The position numbers were made by a program, and so were the translations under genes. Below, one piece after another: positions 1 through 7,632 of a stretch of 64,000 nucleotides of DNA (positions are counted from its first letter, which is position 1; each line of letters starts with the position of its first letter). The DNA comes from an uncultured Clostridia bacterium (lineage in GTDB: Bacteria; Bacillota; Clostridia; Christensenellales; CAG-138): contig CAKTYU010000009.1 in assembly GCA_934633985.1 (NCBI GenBank), forward strand, positions 27,324 through 91,323, given 5' to 3'. A model generated the notes under the pieces. It was not told the DNA's origin. It searched no databases and saw nothing but the letters and a program-made list of their open reading frames with translations.

Positions 1-2
1 AC

Positions 3-1580
3 GAGGTTCGGGAATACCAGAAGGCGGCCGCCCGCAAGAGCGATCTGGAGCGCGCCGAGCTGAACAAGGAAAAGACCGGCGTGATGCTGAAGGGCCTGAA
101 GGCCACCAACCCCGCCACAGGAAAGCCCATACCCGTATGGATATCCGACTATGTACTCATGGGCTACGGCACCGGCGCAATAATGGCGGTTCCCGCCCAT
201 GACGAGCGCGACTGGGAATTCGCCAAGAAGTTCAACATGCCCATAGTGGAGGTAGTCGCCGGCGGCAGGGACGTTCAGGAGGAATGCTACTCCGACGTTG
301 AGAGCGGCATAATGGTAAACTCCGGCTTCCTTGACGGCCTTACCGTAAAGGAGGCCATACCCGCCATGATAAAGTGGCTGGAGGAGAAGGGCATAGGCGA
401 AAAGAAGGTAAACTACAAGCTGCGGGACTGGGTATTCACCCGCCAGCGCTACTGGGGCGAGCCCATACCCCTCGTACACTGCGATAAGTGCGGCTGGGTG
501 CCCCTGCCATACAGCGAGCTTCCGCTGAAGCTGCCGGAGATAGAGGACTTTGAGCCCACCGACGACGGCTCCTCCGCACTGGCCCGCGCAACCGACTGGA
601 TAAAGACCACCTGCCCCAAGTGCGGCGGCCCGGCAAACCGCGAGACGGACACCATGCCCAACTGGGCGGGCTCCAGCTGGTACTTCATACGCTACTGCGA
701 CCCCCATAACGACAAGGAGCTTGCAAGCAGGGAAGCCCTCGAATACTGGATGCCCGTGGACTGGTACAACGGCGGCATGGAGCATACCACGCTGCACCTG
801 CTCTACTCCCGCTTCTGGTATAAGTTCCTCTATGATATAGGCGTAGTGCCCACCAAGGAGCCCTACCAAAAGCGCACCAGCCACGGCATGATACTGGGCG
901 AGAACGGCGAAAAGATGTCCAAGTCCCGCGGAAACGTGGTCAACCCCGACGATATAGTAGATGAGATGGGGGCGGACGCCTTCAGGCTCTATGAGATGTT
1001 CATGGGCGCCTTCGATCAGCCCATACCCTGGAGCACTCAGGGCGCAAGGGGCTGCCGCAGGTTCTTAGACAGGATATGGCGTATGCAGGATATGGTAAAC
1101 GGCTTTGACGGCATACGCCCCGAGATGAAGGCACTGGTTCACGGTACCGTAAAGAAGGTATCCGAGGACTACGAGGCCATGAAGTACAACACCGCCATAG
1201 CCGCGATGATGACCATGGTGAACGAGCTGTACAACGACGGCAGCGTATCAAGGGAGGAGCTCCATATACTGCTCGCGCTGCTCAACCCCGTTGCGCCCCA
1301 TATTACCGAGGAGCTCAACGAAAAGCTGGGCTATGAAAAGCCCCTGTACTGCACCCCCTGGCCCAAGTGGGACGAGAGCGCGCTGGTGAAGAACGCCATA
1401 GAGTACGGCGTGCAGGTGAACGGCCGCATAAGGGCCCGCATAGAGCTGCCCGCCGACATGCCCAAGGAGGAGGTAGAGGCGGCGGCCAGGGCCCATGAGG
1501 ACGTAAAGCCCTTCTTAGAGGGCAAGACCGTCCGCAAGGTCATAGTCGTTAAGAATATAGTGAACATAGTAGTCTCATAA
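3..1580 (+). CDS. leuS: leucyl-tRNA synthetase, C-terminal part
   Basis: Charges tRNA-Leu with leucine in the cytoplasm. The gene enters from the left edge in frame at base 3, so the start and the N-terminal part of the catalytic domain are missing; this is a window edge, not a broken gene. Visible parts in order: the end of the CP1 editing domain (GTGAIMAVPAHDERDWEF), a zinc-ribbon-like segment (CDKCGW, CPKCGG), the class I synthetase KMSKS loop (GEKMSKSRGN, bases about 905-935), the anticodon-binding helical domain and a short C-terminal domain ending in VVKNIVNIVVS. It reads without interruption to a TAA stop. tadA follows 48 bases downstream on the same strand. Identification is firm. Confidence 0.97.
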   Translation, partial: EVREYQKAAARKSDLERAELNKEKTGVMLKGLKATNPATGKPIPVWISDYVLMGYGTGAIMAVPAHDERDWEFAKKFNMPIVEVVAGGRDVQEECYSDVESGIMVNSGFLDGLTVKEAIPAMIKWLEEKGIGEKKVNYKLRDWVFTRQRYWGEPIPLVHCDKCGWVPLPYSELPLKLPEIEDFEPTDDGSSALARATDWIKTTCPKCGGPANRETDTMPNWAGSSWYFIRYCDPHNDKELASREALEYWMPVDWYNGGMEHTTLHLLYSRFWYKFLYDIGVVPTKEPYQKRTSHGMILGENGEKMSKSRGNVVNPDDIVDEMGADAFRLYEMFMGAFDQPIPWSTQGARGCRRFLDRIWRMQDMVNGFDGIRPEMKALVHGTVKKVSEDYEAMKYNTAIAAMMTMVNELYNDGSVSREELHILLALLNPVAPHITEELNEKLGYEKPLYCTPWPKWDESALVKNAIEYGVQVNGRIRARIELPADMPKEEVEAAARAHEDVKPFLEGKTVRKVIVVKNIVNIVVS

Positions 1581-1586
1581 AGACTT

Positions 1587-1611
1587 AATGCCGCTCAAAA
1601 TGAGCGGCATT
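1587..1611 (+). terminator. perfect hairpin after leuS
   Basis: An 11-bp perfect stem (1587-1597 with 1601-1611) with a 3-base loop lies just after the leuS stop. The following bases (cttaaaac) are not a T-run, so it may be a weak terminator or an RNA-processing or stability element between leuS and tadA. Confidence 0.5.
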
Positions 1612-1628
1612 CTTAAAACGGAGGGAGC

Positions 1629-2075
1629 ATGGATTCCATATACATGAAAAGCGCCATAGCCGAGGCGGAAAAGGCCTATGCAGAGGGTGAAACGCCTGTT
1701 GGAGCGGTCATAGTGAAGGACGGCGAGATAATCGCCGCGGCGCACAACATGACAGAGCAGCTCAGGGACTCCACCGCCCACGCGGAGCTTCTGGCAATAC
1801 AGGCGGCGGAGAAGGCGACGGGGGACAGGCGCCTTTCAGGCTGCGCGCTGTATGTCACCATGGAGCCCTGCCCGATGTGCGCCGGGGCGGCGCTGAACAG
1901 CCGCATAGAGGAGATAGTATTCGGCGCATGGGACGACGAGATGGGAAGCTGCGGCTCGCGCACGGACGTTACGGACGGGCGGCTATCGCGCCGGGCACGG
2001 GTAATGGGCGGAGTGATGGAGGAGGAGTGCAGGGAGCTGCTGAGGGGCTTTTTCAGGGAAAGACGGGGCAAATAG
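1629..2075 (+). CDS. tadA: tRNA adenosine(34) deaminase TadA
   Basis: Deaminates adenosine 34 to inosine in the anticodon of tRNA-Arg(ACG). The 148-residue length is normal for the family. It has the cytidine/deoxycytidylate deaminase zinc site: His51-Ala-Glu53 (TAHAEL) supplies a zinc ligand and the proton-shuttling glutamate, and PCPMC gives ligands Cys81 and Cys84. The ATG at 1629 is preceded by a good ribosome-binding site (GGAGGG). It may be cotranscribed with leuS, with the 1587 hairpin between them. Confidence 0.95.
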   Translation: MDSIYMKSAIAEAEKAYAEGETPVGAVIVKDGEIIAAAHNMTEQLRDSTAHAELLAIQAAEKATGDRRLSGCALYVTMEPCPMCAGAALNSRIEEIVFGAWDDEMGSCGSRTDVTDGRLSRRARVMGGVMEEECRELLRGFFRERRGK

Positions 2076-2191
2076 CCCGTACATTGTGTATTTTTGATGA
2101 ACTTTCGGCGGAATACGCCTGCTTTTAACGCAGGTTTAATCTTTGTAGGGTAAACTGAGCATAACAAAAGGCGAAAGGAGCGCAAGAGATC

Positions 2192-2488
2192 ATGCTTAAG
2201 CTTATTGAAAAGGTTAAAAATACTATGGAAGCAAGCGAGGCCGCCGAGGCAATGAACGAGCTCATGGGACACGACCATGCGAGGCAGGGCAGCATGAAGG
2301 AATGCCTTTCTGCGCTGCTTCAGGCCGCAGGCGTCAGCCACGCCGCGGAGGTATACAAGGCCAAGGAGGGCCGCATGGCAGGGCGCAGGGGCTACAGCTT
2401 CGAGTTCCTGTCCAACGGGCGCAGATACTGGGGCTTTGTGGACAGGATGACCATGGAGGTGCTGCGTTTCCGCTTTCAGGCGGCATAA
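2192..2488 (+). CDS. small protein of unknown function
   Basis: A 98-residue protein that I do not recognise. No signal peptide, membrane helix or known catalytic motif is visible. The N-terminal half looks helical and the C-terminal half (GYSFEFLSNGRRYWGFVDRM) looks like beta strands. An AAAGGAG ribosome-binding site lies about 11 bases before the ATG, and a terminator follows the stop, so it is probably a real monocistronic gene. A small hairpin (CCTGC/GCAGG) sits in the 116-base gap after tadA. Confidence 0.6.
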   Translation: MLKLIEKVKNTMEASEAAEAMNELMGHDHARQGSMKECLSALLQAAGVSHAAEVYKAKEGRMAGRRGYSFEFLSNGRRYWGFVDRMTMEVLRFRFQAA

Positions 2489-2491
2489 CGC

Positions 2492-2520
2492 TTAAAAAAA
2501 ACTTAAATATGTGATATAAT
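2492..2520 (+). promoter_or_regulatory. promoter with extended -10 for the two-component operon
   Basis: TTAAAA (2492-2497) is separated by 17 bases from TATAAT (2515-2520), with the extended -10 dinucleotide TG at 2512-2513. Transcription would start near 2527. The -35 is a poor match, so the extended -10 probably matters. Confidence 0.55.
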
Positions 2521-2562
2521 GCCCATATCCAATATCGGATGTGGGCATAATTTTTATTTTTT
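2519..2562 (+). terminator. rho-independent terminator before the response regulator
   Basis: A 12-bp stem (2519-2530 with 2537-2548, one G-T wobble) is followed by a long T-rich run. It ends transcription from the 2192 gene. The -10 box of the next operon overlaps its left arm, so the predicted transcript starts inside the hairpin and should not itself be terminated. Confidence 0.75.
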
Positions 2563-2576
2563 TAAGGAGGATCGAC

Positions 2577-3248
2577 GTGCGGATACTCGTTGTGGAGGAC
2601 GAACAGGATCTGAATAACGTTATATGCAATAAGCTGCGCGCCTCGGGTTACAGCGTGGATAGCTGCCTTGACGGCGAGGACGCGCTGGATTATATCCGCA
2701 TGGGCAGCTATGACGGGGTGCTTATGGATATAATGCTGCCAAAGATAAACGGCTTTGAGGTGGTGAAAAGGCTGCGCGCCGAGGGGGACCGCACGCCGGT
2801 GCTGTTCCTCACCGCCCGGGATACCGTGGAGGACATAGTTCACGGGCTGGATATAGGCGGCAACGATTACCTAATAAAGCCCTTCTCCTTCGAGGAGCTG
2901 CTGGCGCGTATTCGGGTGATCACCCGAAACAAGGACAAGGGCTATGCGAGCGTGCATACCCTTGGGGACCTTAAGGTGGACAGCGCCGCCCGCACCGTAT
3001 ACCGGGGGGATAAGGAGATAGAGCTCTCCCCCAAGGAATTCGCCCTGCTGGAATACATGATAATAAACAAGGGCAAGGTGCTGAGCCGCGAGGCCATAGA
3101 GGACCACATATACGACGTGGATTACGAGGGGGGCTCAAACGTGGTGAACGTGTACATAAGGTTCCTGCGCCGCAAGATAGACGAGCCCTTTGAAAAGAAG
3201 CTCATACACACCGTCCGGGGCTCCGGATATCTCTTAAAGGAAGAATAA
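2577..3248 (+). CDS. OmpR/PhoB-family response regulator
   Basis: DNA-binding half of a two-component system. The N-terminal receiver domain has the acidic pair (VVEDEQD), the phosphoacceptor Asp51 (LMDIMLP), the conserved Thr/Ser (FLTARD) and the conserved Lys (YLIKPF). A C-terminal winged-helix domain (SPKEFALLEYM to VRGSGYLLKEE) binds DNA. I chose the GTG at 2577 because AAGGAGG lies directly upstream at 2564-2570 and the protein then begins MRILVVEDE as family members do; a longer frame from 2541 would run through the terminator hairpin. The kinase gene starts 4 bases after its stop. Confidence 0.94.
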   Translation: MRILVVEDEQDLNNVICNKLRASGYSVDSCLDGEDALDYIRMGSYDGVLMDIMLPKINGFEVVKRLRAEGDRTPVLFLTARDTVEDIVHGLDIGGNDYLIKPFSFEELLARIRVITRNKDKGYASVHTLGDLKVDSAARTVYRGDKEIELSPKEFALLEYMIINKGKVLSREAIEDHIYDVDYEGGSNVVNVYIRFLRRKIDEPFEKKLIHTVRGSGYLLKEE

Positions 3249-3252
3249 GCGC

Positions 3253-4650
3253 ATGGCAAAGAAGAAAAACGGCAGGCTGCCAAAGATAAAGCCCAAGTTC
3301 TGGGAAGGCATATCCGTAAAGTTCATAATCATATTCTGGTTCACGCTGCTCATGGTGATAGTTTCGGCGCTGGTAATGGTGTTCATGCTGACGGTCAGCC
3401 GGCTGACCATGGAGCAGGATATGCAGCGCAGGGTGCTTTCCGGCGTAAAGGGCAACAGGAACGACTTAAAGTGCGACAACGACACAATACAGGCCAAGGG
3501 GGGCTTCCAATATTACGTCAACGGCGTATACTGCCTGATATACGATGCGGGCTGCAACAAGGTTGCCGGAGAATACCCGGAGGGCTTCTATACCGACGCC
3601 GGCTTTGAGGACGGCATACTCCGCACCACGGAATGCGGCGGCAAGAAGTATTACATATACGACAGCTACATCACCTTCAAAAACGGCAGGCACGCCTGGA
3701 TACGGGGCGTATCCCTCACCACGACCACCGTTACGGTGGCCAGCACCGTTGCAAAGGTCGCCTCCTATGTGCTGCCCGGCGTGGTGGTGGCCTCCGCCGT
3801 GGGGGGCTACTTCATAACCTGGGCGGCCCTCAAGCCCATAGACAAGATAACCAAGATGTCCGACGAGATATCCGAGGGCAGGGATCTTTCGAGAAGGCTG
3901 AATATGCGCAACGTCACCATGGAGGCCTACATACTCGCCCAAAGCTACGACAAGATGCTGGAGCGGCTGGAGCGCAGCTTCGATATGGAAAAGCAGTTCA
4001 CCTCGGACGCCTCCCACGAATTGCGCACCCCCACGGCGGTGATAATCTCCCAGTGCGAATACGCACAGGAGCACGACACCACGCCGGAGGAGTTTCAGGA
4101 TACCATAGCCATAATCAAGCGGCAGGCCCGCCGCATGAACGCCATGGTGTCCCAGCTTTTGAGCTTTGCCCGAATGGAGCAGGGCACCCAGAAGGTAAAG
4201 CTGGAGCACGCGGACGTAAGCGACATAGTCGAGGCGGTATGCGAGGAGCAGTCGGAGCTAAATCCCGAGGTGGACTTCCAGTGCGCCATAGATCCGGGGG
4301 TATGCTCAAACGTGGATATAACGCTTATGAGCCGCCTTGTGGAAAACCTCATAACAAACGCCTGCAAGTTCGGCGGGAAGCACGTCAAGGTGGGCCTTTA
4401 CGAGGAGGACGGGCAGATATACCTCTTCGTCCGCGACGACGGCATAGGAATATCCCCGGAGAACCAGAAAAAGGTCTGGGACCGCTTCTGGCAGGCGGAG
4501 CCCTCGCGGAGCGACAACCGGCAGGGCAGCAACGGCCTCGGCCTCTCCATGGTGCGGGAGATAGCCAAGCTGCACCGGGGGGAGATGAGCCTGCAAAGCG
4601 CGCCCCGCCAGGGCAGCACGTTTACCCTGAAGATGCCAAAGGAAGAATGA
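3253..4650 (+). CDS. sensor histidine kinase
   Basis: Membrane sensor kinase, 465 residues, partner of the upstream response regulator. Membrane helices lie at about residues 24-46 and 172-195, flanking an extracytoplasmic sensor region of about 120 residues. A HAMP linker follows (LKPIDKITKMSDEISEG), then the HisKA dimerisation domain with phosphoacceptor His255 (ASHELRTPTAV). The ATPase domain has N (LVENLITNACKFG), G1 (VRDDGIGIS), F (VWDRFWQ) and G2 (GSNGLGLSMV) boxes. The architecture resembles CutS/ArlS-type kinases. The stimulus cannot be read from the sequence. Confidence 0.94.
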   Translation: MAKKKNGRLPKIKPKFWEGISVKFIIIFWFTLLMVIVSALVMVFMLTVSRLTMEQDMQRRVLSGVKGNRNDLKCDNDTIQAKGGFQYYVNGVYCLIYDAGCNKVAGEYPEGFYTDAGFEDGILRTTECGGKKYYIYDSYITFKNGRHAWIRGVSLTTTTVTVASTVAKVASYVLPGVVVASAVGGYFITWAALKPIDKITKMSDEISEGRDLSRRLNMRNVTMEAYILAQSYDKMLERLERSFDMEKQFTSDASHELRTPTAVIISQCEYAQEHDTTPEEFQDTIAIIKRQARRMNAMVSQLLSFARMEQGTQKVKLEHADVSDIVEAVCEEQSELNPEVDFQCAIDPGVCSNVDITLMSRLVENLITNACKFGGKHVKVGLYEEDGQIYLFVRDDGIGISPENQKKVWDRFWQAEPSRSDNRQGSNGLGLSMVREIAKLHRGEMSLQSAPRQGSTFTLKMPKEE

Positions 4651-4659
4651 GAATAATTA

Positions 4660-4689
4660 AGAAGCGGCTGAAAAGCCGCTTCTTTTTGT
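4660..4689 (+). terminator. terminator between convergent operons
   Basis: A 10-bp perfect stem (4660-4669 with 4674-4683) with a GAAA loop is followed by TCTTTTTG. It lies between the stop of the kinase gene and the convergent stop at 4702 and probably serves the plus-strand operon, possibly both. Confidence 0.85.
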
Positions 4690-4701
4690 TTGATTAAAGC
4701 A

Positions 4702-5442
4702 TTAAAGCACCTTTGAAAGGAAGCTGACGAGCCGCGGGCTTTCCGGGTGGGCAAAGAGCTCGCGGGAGGGCTTATCCTCCTCGATTATGCCGTCTGAAAG
4801 GAATATGGTGCGGTTGCTGACCTCGCGGGCGAAGCGCATCTCGTGGGTGACCACTATCATGGACATGCCCTCGTCTGCAAGGGACTTCATCACGTCCAGC
4901 ACCTCGCCCACCATCTCCGGGTCAAGGGCAGAGGTGGGCTCGTCAAAGAGCATCACCTCGGGGTTCATCATAAGGGCGCGCACTATCGCCACGCGCTGCT
5001 TCTGGCCGCCGGAAAGCTGGGAGGGGTAGGCGGTTAGCTTATCTGCAAGGCCGACCCGGGCAAGGAGCTGGAGCGCCTTTTCCTCGGCCTCCTCCGGGGC
5101 CATGCCCTTTATCTTTACCGGGGCGGCGGTGAGGTTTTTAAGCACGTTCATGTTGTTGAACAGGTTGAACTGCTGGAATACCATGCCTATCTTCTGGCGG
5201 TGCAGGTTTATATCGGTCTTTTTGTCGCATATATTTACCCCGTCGAATATTATCTCGCCGGAGGTGGGCTGCTCCAAAAGGTTGAGACACCTTAAAAAGG
5301 TGCTCTTGCCGCCGCCGGAGGGGCCTATTATGGCGGCCACGCTGCCGCGCTCAAAGGTGGTGGATATATCCTTCAATACCTCTAACCTGCCGAAGGACTT
5401 GCACAGGTGATTTACCTGTATCATGGGGCTATTTTGTTCCAT
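4702..5442 (-). CDS. polar amino acid ABC transporter, ATP-binding protein
   Basis: Cytoplasmic ATPase of a GlnQ/HisP-type importer (246 residues, normal length). Walker A is GPSGGGKSTF, the Q-loop is FQQFNLF, the ABC signature is LSGGQKQRV, Walker B is VMLFDEPTSALD and the switch histidine is in VVTHEMRFA. It is the last gene of a minus-strand operon (binding protein, permease, ATPase) and overlaps the permease gene by 14 bases. The substrate is probably a polar amino acid; glutamine, glutamate and cystine systems cannot be told apart here. Confidence 0.93.
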   Translation of the reverse strand: MEQNSPMIQVNHLCKSFGRLEVLKDISTTFERGSVAAIIGPSGGGKSTFLRCLNLLEQPTSGEIIFDGVNICDKKTDINLHRQKIGMVFQQFNLFNNMNVLKNLTAAPVKIKGMAPEEAEEKALQLLARVGLADKLTAYPSQLSGGQKQRVAIVRALMMNPEVMLFDEPTSALDPEMVGEVLDVMKSLADEGMSMIVVTHEMRFAREVSNRTIFLSDGIIEEDKPSRELFAHPESPRLVSFLSKVL

Positions 5443-6136
5443 TGGACATCTTCCTTTCCATGAGGGATACGAGCCTGCCGCTTATGAAGGTCATTATGAA
5501 GTAGAGTATGGCGGCAATGGCCAGCGTTTCAAGGCTTATGTAGGTCACGGCGATAACGTCCTTGCTGCGGAACATGAGATCCGCTATGCCTATGACGGAC
5601 ACTATGGAGCTTTCCTTTATGACGGTCACGAATTCGTTGCCCAAAGCCGGAAGTATGTTCTTCACCGCCTGGGGCAGCACCACCATGGTCATGGTTTGGG
5701 ACTGCCTGAAGCCCAGGCTCCTTGCGGCCTCGGTCTGGCCGTGGTCCACCGCCTGTATGCCTGAGCGGATTATCTCCGCCACATAGGCGCAGCTATTCAT
5801 GCTCATGGCGACTATTCCGGCGGCAAAGCGGGAAAAGTTTGGTATCCATGATATATCCGGCAGCCTTATGCCGGTCATGGGCAGGCCGTAGAATATGAAC
5901 ATGAGCTGAACCATAAGGGGGGTTCCGCGTATAAACTCGATATATGCGGTGGCGAGGCAGCGCAGCGGCTTTACCTTGCTCATGCGCAGCATCGCCATGA
6001 GGGTGCCGAATACGGTGCCCAGCACCACGGAGAAGAACGCTATTATCAGGGTGTTTTTTATGCCCTCCGCAAAGAAGGTATTATATCTTGTGAACAGGGT
6101 CCACATCCGTGTAAGGAATGCTATAAGTGCTGCCAT
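5429..6136 (-). CDS. polar amino acid ABC transporter, permease
   Basis: Integral membrane subunit of the HisM/GlnP family (235 residues). It has several hydrophobic segments, starting with GIKNTLIIAFFSVVLGTVFG, and the family motif YIEFIRGTPLMVQLM. The cytoplasmic EAA loop is EAARSLGFRQSQTM with PQAVKNILPALGNEF. It overlaps the ATPase gene by 14 bases, indicating translational coupling. Confidence 0.92.
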   Translation of the reverse strand: MAALIAFLTRMWTLFTRYNTFFAEGIKNTLIIAFFSVVLGTVFGTLMAMLRMSKVKPLRCLATAYIEFIRGTPLMVQLMFIFYGLPMTGIRLPDISWIPNFSRFAAGIVAMSMNSCAYVAEIIRSGIQAVDHGQTEAARSLGFRQSQTMTMVVLPQAVKNILPALGNEFVTVIKESSIVSVIGIADLMFRSKDVIAVTYISLETLAIAAILYFIMTFISGRLVSLMERKMSNGTK

Positions 6137-6240
6137 TAGTGCGAGCCGCCTTTCTTTTTTGCTTGCTTAAAACCGGAAAAGCCGGACCCGGGGCGGCTGG
6201 GCCTCGGGCACGGCGGGTGTGCTTGGATTTTTTGCGGGCC

Positions 6241-7119
6241 TTAGTCCATTTCAAGGCCCATGGAGTCCGCAAGGGCTACCGCGTCGTCATAGGCTTTCTG
6301 GAAGGAGCCGTCGGCGGCGACCTTGGCTATCACTTCGTTTACCGCGGCTACGAAGTCCTCGTTGCCCTTTGCGATGACGGCGGCCTTGCCGTAGTCTACC
6401 TCGTTGGGGTCAAACTCAAATTCAGCGAGAGCCAGCTCGGGATTGCTCTTGATGAGGGCGTCGGCGACTGCGGAATCCACCACCAGGGCGGCGATGTTGC
6501 CGGCGGCAACCTCCATGCCCAGCTCGGGGTACTTGTCAAGCTCGAACAGCTCGCTGCCGGTCAGCACGTTCTTGATGAGCAGGGACTGTACGGTGCCCTT
6601 CTGCGCGCCCACCTTCTGCCCGGCGAAGCTCTCCTTGGTGGAGTAGGCCGCCTCGTTGCCCTTCTTTACTATGACGGCCTGGGGGCTCTTCTCGTAAACC
6701 TCGGAGAAGTCTATGGCCTGCGCCCTCTCCTCTGAGACGGTAAAGGCGGCTATGCCCATATCCACCTGACCGGACTGTACGGCGGGGATTATGCCGTCAA
6801 AGCTCATATCGACTATTTCGAGCTCAACGCCCAGCGCGTCGGCTATCTGCTGGGCCAGCCACATATCGCAGCCCACGAAGTTGGCGTCCAGATCCTTGAA
6901 CTCATAGGGGGCGTACTGGGCCTCGGTGCCTACGACCAGCTTGCCGCTTTCCTTGACCTTCTTCATCACGGCGCCCTCAGCGGTCTCGGCGGCGGGAGTC
7001 TCGGCGGGAGCCGATCCCTCGGCAGCGGGGGCGGCGGCGTCATCGGCGGCGGGTGCGGAGCAGGCCGCCATGGACAGTACCATCAGGGCCGCAAGGGCCA
7101 GTGCAAACAGCTTTTTCAT
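6241..7119 (-). CDS. amino acid ABC transporter substrate-binding lipoprotein
   Basis: Extracellular substrate-binding protein (SBP_bac_3 family), 292 residues. The signal peptide ends in lipobox LSMAAC, so Cys20 should be lipidated. A low-complexity Ala/Pro/Glu linker follows, then the mature domain starting at SGKLVVGTEAQYAPYEF, with typical motifs GCDMWLAQQIA and DMGIAAFTVSEERAQ. It is the first gene of the operon, 104 bases before the permease. Codon choice appears less ATA-rich than its neighbours, consistent with high expression. Confidence 0.93.
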   Translation of the reverse strand: MKKLFALALAALMVLSMAACSAPAADDAAAPAAEGSAPAETPAAETAEGAVMKKVKESGKLVVGTEAQYAPYEFKDLDANFVGCDMWLAQQIADALGVELEIVDMSFDGIIPAVQSGQVDMGIAAFTVSEERAQAIDFSEVYEKSPQAVIVKKGNEAAYSTKESFAGQKVGAQKGTVQSLLIKNVLTGSELFELDKYPELGMEVAAGNIAALVVDSAVADALIKSNPELALAEFEFDPNEVDYGKAAVIAKGNEDFVAAVNEVIAKVAADGSFQKAYDDAVALADSMGLEMD

Positions 7120-7191
7120 TGAATGTATCCTCCAAATTTTAAAAAATTATTTGACTTATTCGGCGGTGCTCTCTTGCGGAGCACATGATTT

Positions 7192-7219
7192 ATTATACAC
7201 GCAAAATCCCGTTTGTAAA
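7192..7219 (-). promoter_or_regulatory. promoter of the amino acid transporter operon
   Basis: On the minus strand TTTACA (7219-7214) and TATAAT (7197-7192) are separated by 16 bases. A small leader hairpin (GTGCTC/GAGCAC) and a GGAGG ribosome-binding site follow before the ATG at 7119. Confidence 0.7.
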
Positions 7220-7379
7220 TACCCAAAATGCAAAAATATAAAATATTTTTGATAAAAGGTGCATAAATACATCTAAAAACGCATAGTAAAGGCCAATATG
7301 CAGTATAAAAATGCAATAAGGGTATACATTATTCCCGGGGGCGGCCCTTGACGGCCCCAAGGGTTTAAGCCAAAAGAAA

Positions 7380-7618
7380 AAGCGGCTCAAAGCCGCTTCC
7401 AGTCTGTCAAAAAACCCCAGGGTTGATAAGGGGCCGCAGCCCCTTATGTTTAATCCGGCTCTGACGACATGTGCGTCAGAACGGATGAAAACCCAGAGGT
7501 TTTCGTACTTTGCGGATTTTGCCGCCCGGGAGCGAATGCGAGAGGCAAAACCCGTAAAACTCAAAAAAGTGGCATTCAGCCACTTTTTTGACACTCTGAA
7601 AGCGGCTCAAAGCCGCTT
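7380..7618. repeat. 239-bp element with long terminal inverted repeats
   Basis: The left end (7380-7414) and the right end (7584-7618) are inverted copies of each other over about 35 bases with few mismatches. Each starts with an AAGCGGCT/AGCCGCTT hairpin followed by CAG and TGTCAAAAAA. The interior holds several further hairpins: AAGGGGC/GCCCCTT near 7428, TCTGACG/CGTCAGA near 7470, GAAAACC/GGTTTTC near 7487, TTTTGCC/GGCAAAA near 7518-7550, and a terminator-like stem at 7563-7589. There is no convincing reading frame. It may be a MITE-like non-autonomous element or a structured RNA; the rest of 7220-7632 holds nothing else that I can support. Confidence 0.65.
7563..7589 (-). terminator. bidirectional terminator hairpin
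   Basis: AAAAAAGTGGC pairs with GCCACTTTTTT around a 5-base loop. It has T-runs in both directions and lies 43 bases beyond the stop of the minus-strand radical SAM gene, so it should end that transcript. Confidence 0.75.
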
Positions 7619-7632
7619 CTTCAGCATTCTCC

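Noticed and set aside
2541..2576. Longer start for the response regulator (GTG 2541)
   Set aside because: It would translate the terminator hairpin, and the GTG at 2577 has the ribosome-binding site and the normal family N-terminus.
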